Assembly: GCA_017461685.1 (NCBI GenBank)
Contig: JAFTXF010000032.1
Span: 1-9,830, forward strand
Length of the DNA: 9,830 nucleotides
Source of the DNA: Lachnospiraceae bacterium
Lineage (GTDB): Bacteria; Bacillota; Clostridia; Lachnospirales; Lachnospiraceae
Direction of reading: 5' to 3'
How positions within the stretch are numbered: the first letter of the stretch is position 1; every line of letters starts with the position of its first letter. Shown in pieces: positions 5,923 through 9,830 of this stretch. Position numbers and translations under genes: made by a program. The notes beneath the pieces are model-generated. The model was not told where the DNA came from. It worked only from the letters and a program-made list of their open reading frames with translations, and searched no databases.

Positions 5923-7209
5923 GTGTATATTGTAAACGGAACCGTCTATACGATGGATGAAGATAATACAGTAATAGAGAAAGGTGCCATCCGGATCAAG
6001 GATGGCATTCTTGTTGAAGTGGGACAGGAGGCAGGCCGAAAGGAATCAGTCTGCGCCGGAGCAGATGGGGATGCGACTGAACGGAATGGAGAAAGGCGGG
6101 CACATAAGAATAGGCAGATGGGGAATATTCGTCCAATAACAGTTCGGCCGGGAGAAAACGAAGCAGTAATCGATGCTCAGGGCGGATGGATTCTCCCGGG
6201 ACTTGTGGAGGCACACTGCCATATCGGCATCCAGGAGGAGAAAAAGGGCATGGAAGGCAATGACTGCAATGAGACTGTGAATCCTGTAACCCCGTGGCTT
6301 CGGGCCATGGATGCCATTAATCCAATGGATGCAGCTTTCAAGGACGCGGTCCGAGCCGGTATTACCTGTGTGCAGGCAGGGCCGGGCAGTTCTAATGTGG
6401 TAGGCGGCCAGTTTGTGGTTATGAAAACCTTTGGCCGATGTGTGGACCGGATGATCATAAAGGCGCCGTCAGCCATGAAAATTGCCTTTGGGGAAAATCC
6501 AAAGGTAAATTACAGCGGGCAGAATCAGTCTCCTGTGACTCGTATGGCCATTGCAGGGCTTCTTCGTCAAGAGCTATTTGAAGCAAAGGCGTATTGTGAA
6601 AAACGTAATGCGGCGCTGGAAAGAGGAGAGCGTTTGGGAGAGGATTTTGTTACAGACTTTACCAAGGAATGCTGGGTACCGGTGTTTGCAGGAGAGATTC
6701 CCTTAAAGGCCCATGTGCATAGAGTGGACGATATATTTACTGCCATACGTATTGCGAAAGAGTTCGGCCTGAATATGACGTTGGACCATTGTAGTGAAGG
6801 ACATTTGGTAGCAGAGGAATTGGCAGAGGCGGGTTATCCTGCCATTGTAGGGCCTGATTTTACCAGCCGCAATAAGATAGAGGTACAGAATGCTGCATTC
6901 AAGACTGTGGGGATTTTGCATGAAGCGGGTGTGCAGGTGGCCATTACCACAGACCATCCGGTGTCTCTGATTCAGTCGCTGCCATTGTGTGCGGGACTTG
7001 CGGTCAAGGCGGGACTTCCCTTTGAGGCGGGACTGCGTGCCATTACCATTGAAGGCGCCCGCATTGCCGGAGTAGCGGACCGGGTGGGCAGTCTGGAAGT
7101 AGGCAAAGATGCAGATATTAGCATTTTTACAACAAATCCTATGGAAATTATGAGCGAAACGCTATATACTATAATAAATGGGGAAGTGGTTTACCGGAAA
7201 GGAGCATAA
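5923..7209 (+). CDS. Imidazolonepropionase-like metal-dependent amidohydrolase
   Basis: This 428-residue amidohydrolase-superfamily enzyme starts at GTG 5923, with AGGAG at 5910-5914 inside the end of the upstream gene, only 3 bases after its stop. The N-terminal beta domain 'YIVNGTVYTMDED' (2-14) leads into 'GWILPGLVEAHCHIG' (88-102), which carries the HxH metal pair (His98, His100). Further ligand candidates are His264 or His266 in 'LKAHVHRVDD', His289 in 'LDHCSEGH' and Asp344 in 'TTDHPV'. The C-terminus 'VGSLEVGKDADISIF' (388-402) and 'INGEVVYRKG' is typical of the superfamily. The enzyme probably hydrolyses a C-N bond in a cyclic amide or a peptide-like substrate, which cannot be named. 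Residues ~36-78 form a hydrophilic, charged insertion where close relatives usually run directly into 'AVIDAQG'. The gene ends 4 bases before ddl, so the two are surely co-transcribed. A cytoplasmic location is likely, as no signal peptide is present. Confidence 0.88.
   Translation: MYIVNGTVYTMDEDNTVIEKGAIRIKDGILVEVGQEAGRKESVCAGADGDATERNGERRAHKNRQMGNIRPITVRPGENEAVIDAQGGWILPGLVEAHCHIGIQEEKKGMEGNDCNETVNPVTPWLRAMDAINPMDAAFKDAVRAGITCVQAGPGSSNVVGGQFVVMKTFGRCVDRMIIKAPSAMKIAFGENPKVNYSGQNQSPVTRMAIAGLLRQELFEAKAYCEKRNAALERGERLGEDFVTDFTKECWVPVFAGEIPLKAHVHRVDDIFTAIRIAKEFGLNMTLDHCSEGHLVAEELAEAGYPAIVGPDFTSRNKIEVQNAAFKTVGILHEAGVQVAITTDHPVSLIQSLPLCAGLAVKAGLPFEAGLRAITIEGARIAGVADRVGSLEVGKDADISIFTTNPMEIMSETLYTIINGEVVYRKGA
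7198..7204 (+). promoter_or_regulatory. Ribosome binding site that decides the ddl start
   Basis: AAAGGAG lies 9 bases before ATG 7214. The frame is open back to an ATG at 7178 inside the amidohydrolase gene, but that would add 12 residues ahead of 'MKIVVLAGG', the normal Ddl N-terminus. Confidence 0.7.
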
Positions 7210-7213
7210 GATT

Positions 7214-8251
7214 ATGAAAATTGTTGTACTGGCAGGAGGCATCAGCACAGAGCGAGATGTGTCATTGTCTTCGGGAACAGGTATATATAGAGCATTAAGA
7301 GAGAAGGGGCATCAGGCGATTCTGGTGGATGTGTTTCTGGGTTATCCGGGAGACATCACAGAGGATGTTTTTGCTCTGGAGAAGGACTGGGCAGCAGATA
7401 TGCGAGGCGTCGGCGAGGAAATCAGTGATATTTCAGCTATTTTGGCTATGCGCCCGGATTACAAGTTGAATTTTTTTGGCCCTAATGTGATAGCTCTTTG
7501 CCAGCAGGCAGATGTGGTGTTTATGGCACTGCACGGCGCAGAAGGGGAAAATGGCAAGATTCAGGCCTGCTTCGATTTGATGGGAATTCGTTACACCGGA
7601 ACGGATCATGTAAGCAGTGCTATGGCTATGGATAAATCCATTGCCAAGGAGTTATTCCGTCAGAATGGTATTCCGACGCCGGAAGGCATTCATTTAAAGA
7701 AAGGGGAGACGGACCCGATGTGCGTGCCGTTTCCGCTGGTGGTTAAATGCTGCAACGGCGGCTCCAGCGTGGGGACGTTTATTGTAGAAAAGCCGGAGGA
7801 TTATGAAGCTTGTAAGGCAGAGGCATTCCGCTATGACGAGGAGATTATTGTAGAGCAGTATATCAAGGGCCGTGAGTTCAGTGTAGGTGTGGTAGATGGC
7901 AAGGCATTGCCTGTGATTGAAATTGCACCGATAGCAGGTTTTTATGATTACAAGAATAAATATCAGGCCGGCTCCACCGTGGAGACCTGTCCTGCACAGC
8001 TGGATGAGGGGCTGACCACACGTATGCAGCAGTATGCAGAGGCTGTCTTTAAAGCCTTACGGTTGAAAAATTATGCCCGTATGGACTTTATGATGAGTGC
8101 AGAGGGCGATATGTATTGTCTGGAGGCCAATACGCTGCCGGGCATGACTCCGACTTCTCTGCTCCCTCAGGAGGCCCGGGCCATTGGTGTGTCCTATGGA
8201 GATTTGTGTGAGTGGTTAATTGAGCTTTCTTTGAGAGAGCGTGAAGCATAA
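7214..8251 (+). CDS. ddl: D-alanine--D-alanine ligase
   Basis: Ddl joins two D-alanines with ATP in the cytoplasm, giving the dipeptide that MurF uses. The 345 residues fit the ATP-grasp family. The N-domain carries 'LAGGISTERDVSLSS' with Glu13, the D-Ala-contacting Glu. 'MALHGAEGENGKIQ' (104-117) and 'YTGTDHVSSAMAMDK' (127-141) follow. The ATP-grasp core holds 'VVKCCNGGSSVG' (176-187) and 'VEQYIKGREFSVGV' (213-226). 'FYDYKNKY' (243-250) and 'CPAQL' form the omega-loop region, with Tyr246 in place of the E. coli DdlB Tyr216. Mg ligands are Asp291, Glu304 and Asn306, and 'LPGMTPTSLLP' (308-318) closes the site. A Tyr at the omega-loop position suggests a D-Ala-D-Ala rather than a D-Ala-D-Lac product. 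'KCC' replaces the usual Lys-Pro after the ATP-binding Lys. murF follows after 13 bases, in the order of the pathway. Confidence 0.96.
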   Translation: MKIVVLAGGISTERDVSLSSGTGIYRALREKGHQAILVDVFLGYPGDITEDVFALEKDWAADMRGVGEEISDISAILAMRPDYKLNFFGPNVIALCQQADVVFMALHGAEGENGKIQACFDLMGIRYTGTDHVSSAMAMDKSIAKELFRQNGIPTPEGIHLKKGETDPMCVPFPLVVKCCNGGSSVGTFIVEKPEDYEACKAEAFRYDEEIIVEQYIKGREFSVGVVDGKALPVIEIAPIAGFYDYKNKYQAGSTVETCPAQLDEGLTTRMQQYAEAVFKALRLKNYARMDFMMSAEGDMYCLEANTLPGMTPTSLLPQEARAIGVSYGDLCEWLIELSLREREA

Positions 8252-8256
8252 GGTGG
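8250..8256 (+). promoter_or_regulatory. Ribosome binding site that decides the murF start
   Basis: AAGGTGG overlaps the ddl stop codon and lies 8 bases before ATG 8265. An in-frame GTG at 8241 inside ddl is less likely because it lacks a good site. Confidence 0.6.
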
Positions 8257-8264
8257 TACATACT

Positions 8265-9770
8265 ATGAAAAATATGACTTTGGCAAATATTGCAGCCTGT
8301 CTTAAGCGCCCGCTATATCAGGCAAAAGGGCAGGAGCAGTTTGAAATTACGGGGGCAGTGCTGGATTCCCGCAAGGTAGAGCCCGGTTACTTATTTTTTG
8401 CCACAAAAGGGGAGCGTGTGGACGGACATAGTTTTATTCCTCAGGTGGCGGAAAAGGGCGCTGCACTGGTAATTTGTGAGAAGGCTCCGGAGGTGGATAT
8501 TCCGTATATTTTGGTGGAAAATACCTTTCAGGCATTAAAGGATGTGGCGGCTTTTTATAGAGAGCAGTTAGATATTCCGGTTATCGGTGTCACCGGCAGT
8601 GTAGGCAAGACCAGCACCAAGGAGATGATTGCAGCAGGTTTAAGTACCCGCTTTCATGTGCTGAAAACCCAGGGGAATTTCAATAATGAGATTGGTCTGC
8701 CTTTGACGATTTTGCGTATTCGCGAGGAGCATCAGGCAGCAGTAGTGGAAATGGGTATTAATAGCTTTGGCGAAATGACCAGGTTAAGTTGGATTGCCAA
8801 ACCTGACATTTGTGTCATCACCAATATCGGCCTGTGCCATTTGGAGAATTTAGGAGACCGGGACGGTATCCTGCGTGCCAAGACAGAGATTTTTGAATAT
8901 ATGAATCCGGCAGGATATGTGGTGCTGAACGGAGATGATGATAAGCTGGTAACCATTAAAGAGGTGCACGGTCGCAAGCCGTATTTCTTCGGTCTGAAAG
9001 AAGAATACACGGGTCCGGCAGACACACAGGCAGAGGCGATGAAGGTGAACGTGCAGGCAGAACTCATTAAAGCCGCATGCGAAACGACATTAGCAGAGTC
9101 CGATGTCGAGGCGACAGCGGTTAAGGCTGATGCAACGGTGACACATGCTGAAAAGGAAATCTGGGCAGCAGACATTCAGAGCAAAGGGCTTTTTGGCAGT
9201 GATTTTAAGATGAGTATCATGGGGCAGGAAGTATCTGCAACGGTGCCTCTTCCGGGACAGCATATGGTGATCAATGCCCTGGCGGCAGCAGCTGTGGGGC
9301 ATATCTTGGGCATGAATAAGGAAGATATTCTGGCGGGAATTACCTCTGTGGAAGCGACGGGTGGTCGCAGCCATATTATGAAATTAGAGGATAAGACGGT
9401 AATTGATGACTGTTATAATGCAAATCCGGTTTCCATGAAAAGTGCTGTGGATTTATTGATGATGGCCCAGGGACCAAAGGCAGTTATATTGGGAGATATG
9501 TTTGAGCTGGGAGCTGAGGAGCTTGCCCTTCACAGAGAAGTGGGGCATTATGCCGCGCTGGCCAGATTGGAGCAGATGATTTTTATCGGACCGTTGGCGA
9601 AGGAAATGTATGAGGGCGCCCGTATGCTTCGGGCGATGCCGGAGTACTATCCTGACAAAGCAGCTTTTTTTGCGGCGCACAAACCGGAGGATTTTAAGGA
9701 TATGACTGTTCTGGTAAAGGCAAGCCATGGTATGCAGTTTGAAGAGATTGTGGCATGGCTGGGAAAGTAG
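8265..9770 (+). CDS. murF: UDP-N-acetylmuramoyl-tripeptide--D-alanyl-D-alanine ligase MurF
   Basis: MurF is the last cytoplasmic Mur ligase. It uses ATP to add D-Ala-D-Ala to UDP-MurNAc-tripeptide. The N-domain has 'GAVLDSRKVEPGYLFFA' (~30-46), the UMT-binding pattern of MurF/MurE. The P-loop is 'GVTGSVGKTSTKEM' (~108-121), followed by 'KTQGNFNNEIGLPLTIL' (~134-150), 'VVEMGINSFGEM' (~160-171) and 'ITNIGLCHLENLG' (~185-197). 'DDCYNANPVSMKSAVDLL' (~381-398) is the MurF-specific hinge and C-domain block. The end 'VKASHGMQFEEIV' matches the family's Lys-x-Ser tail. At 501 residues it is about 50 longer than the E. coli enzyme. Most of the difference is an Ala/Glu/Thr/Val-rich segment at ~248-298, between 'FFGLKEE' and 'IWAADIQSKGLFGS'. 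It follows ddl by 13 bases and belongs to the same operon. No terminator is certain in the 60 bases that remain. Confidence 0.96.
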   Translation: MKNMTLANIAACLKRPLYQAKGQEQFEITGAVLDSRKVEPGYLFFATKGERVDGHSFIPQVAEKGAALVICEKAPEVDIPYILVENTFQALKDVAAFYREQLDIPVIGVTGSVGKTSTKEMIAAGLSTRFHVLKTQGNFNNEIGLPLTILRIREEHQAAVVEMGINSFGEMTRLSWIAKPDICVITNIGLCHLENLGDRDGILRAKTEIFEYMNPAGYVVLNGDDDKLVTIKEVHGRKPYFFGLKEEYTGPADTQAEAMKVNVQAELIKAACETTLAESDVEATAVKADATVTHAEKEIWAADIQSKGLFGSDFKMSIMGQEVSATVPLPGQHMVINALAAAAVGHILGMNKEDILAGITSVEATGGRSHIMKLEDKTVIDDCYNANPVSMKSAVDLLMMAQGPKAVILGDMFELGAEELALHREVGHYAALARLEQMIFIGPLAKEMYEGARMLRAMPEYYPDKAAFFAAHKPEDFKDMTVLVKASHGMQFEEIVAWLGK

Positions 9771-9830
9771 CGTTTTACACATGCGAGTGGATGGTAAAAG
9801 AAAAGTGTTGAAGCTTTTTAGATAGATAAA

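Noticed and set aside
8732..9175. 147-residue open frame on the minus strand inside murF
   Set aside because: It is a Ser/Ala-rich shadow of murF and its repetitive insertion, with no recognisable motif.
9771..9830. Terminator or small ORF after murF
   Set aside because: AAAAG/CTTTT gives only a weak AT-rich stem, and the 14-codon frame from ATG 9781 has no ribosome binding site. The window ends too soon to judge.
1..9830. CRISPR arrays, tRNAs, insertion sequences, phage or defence genes
   Set aside because: No regularly spaced repeats, no terminal inverted repeats with transposase, and no recognisable tRNA fold or defence-family motif were seen. The coding content is ordinary envelope and metabolic genes.

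Overview
The window looks like chromosomal DNA of a gut-type Clostridia, most probably a Lachnospiraceae relative. The reasons are moderate GC, strong AGGAGG-type ribosome binding sites, every gene on the + strand, a class B sortase, a CapA-type lipoprotein and a SpoIIQ-like LytM protein. The genus cannot be named from this sequence. No rRNA, tRNA, mobile element, CRISPR array or phage gene was seen.

Layout, left to right. Positions 1-202 are the 3' end of a probable glycerophosphodiester phosphodiesterase that starts outside the window. Next come a CapA/PGA_cap-family metallophosphatase-fold lipoprotein (239-1501), a divergent PlsY glycerol-3-phosphate acyltransferase (1580-2212) and an AbgT-family membrane transporter (2290-3858). 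A clear intrinsic terminator at 3866-3894 closes this block. A 240-base spacer then carries T-rich DNA, an extended -10 promoter (4017-4025) and a hairpin-forming 5' leader. After it lie a class B sortase (4099-4947) and a membrane-anchored LytM/M23-fold protein without its zinc ligands (5056-5919). Tightly packed behind these are an imidazolonepropionase-like amidohydrolase (5923-7209), D-Ala-D-Ala ligase ddl (7214-8251) and murF (8265-9770). The last 60 bases hold no supported feature.

The theme is the cell envelope. Ddl makes the D-Ala-D-Ala dipeptide and MurF attaches it to the UDP-MurNAc-tripeptide, so the adjacent pair performs consecutive steps of peptidoglycan precursor synthesis. The sortase and the LytM-like protein act outside the membrane. 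PlsY starts phospholipid synthesis from glycerol-3-phosphate, which a GDPD enzyme such as the one at the left edge could supply. The amidohydrolase sits 3 bases after the LytM gene and 4 bases before ddl, so it is very likely co-transcribed with them, but its substrate is unknown.

No wholly new multi-gene system is evident. The points most worth a second look are the apparently catalytically dead LytM protein paired with a sortase, extra hydrophilic segments inside MurF and the amidohydrolase, altered motif 1 residues in PlsY, and the structured leader of the sortase transcript. Family assignments rest on motif reading and memory of the families; no database search was run.
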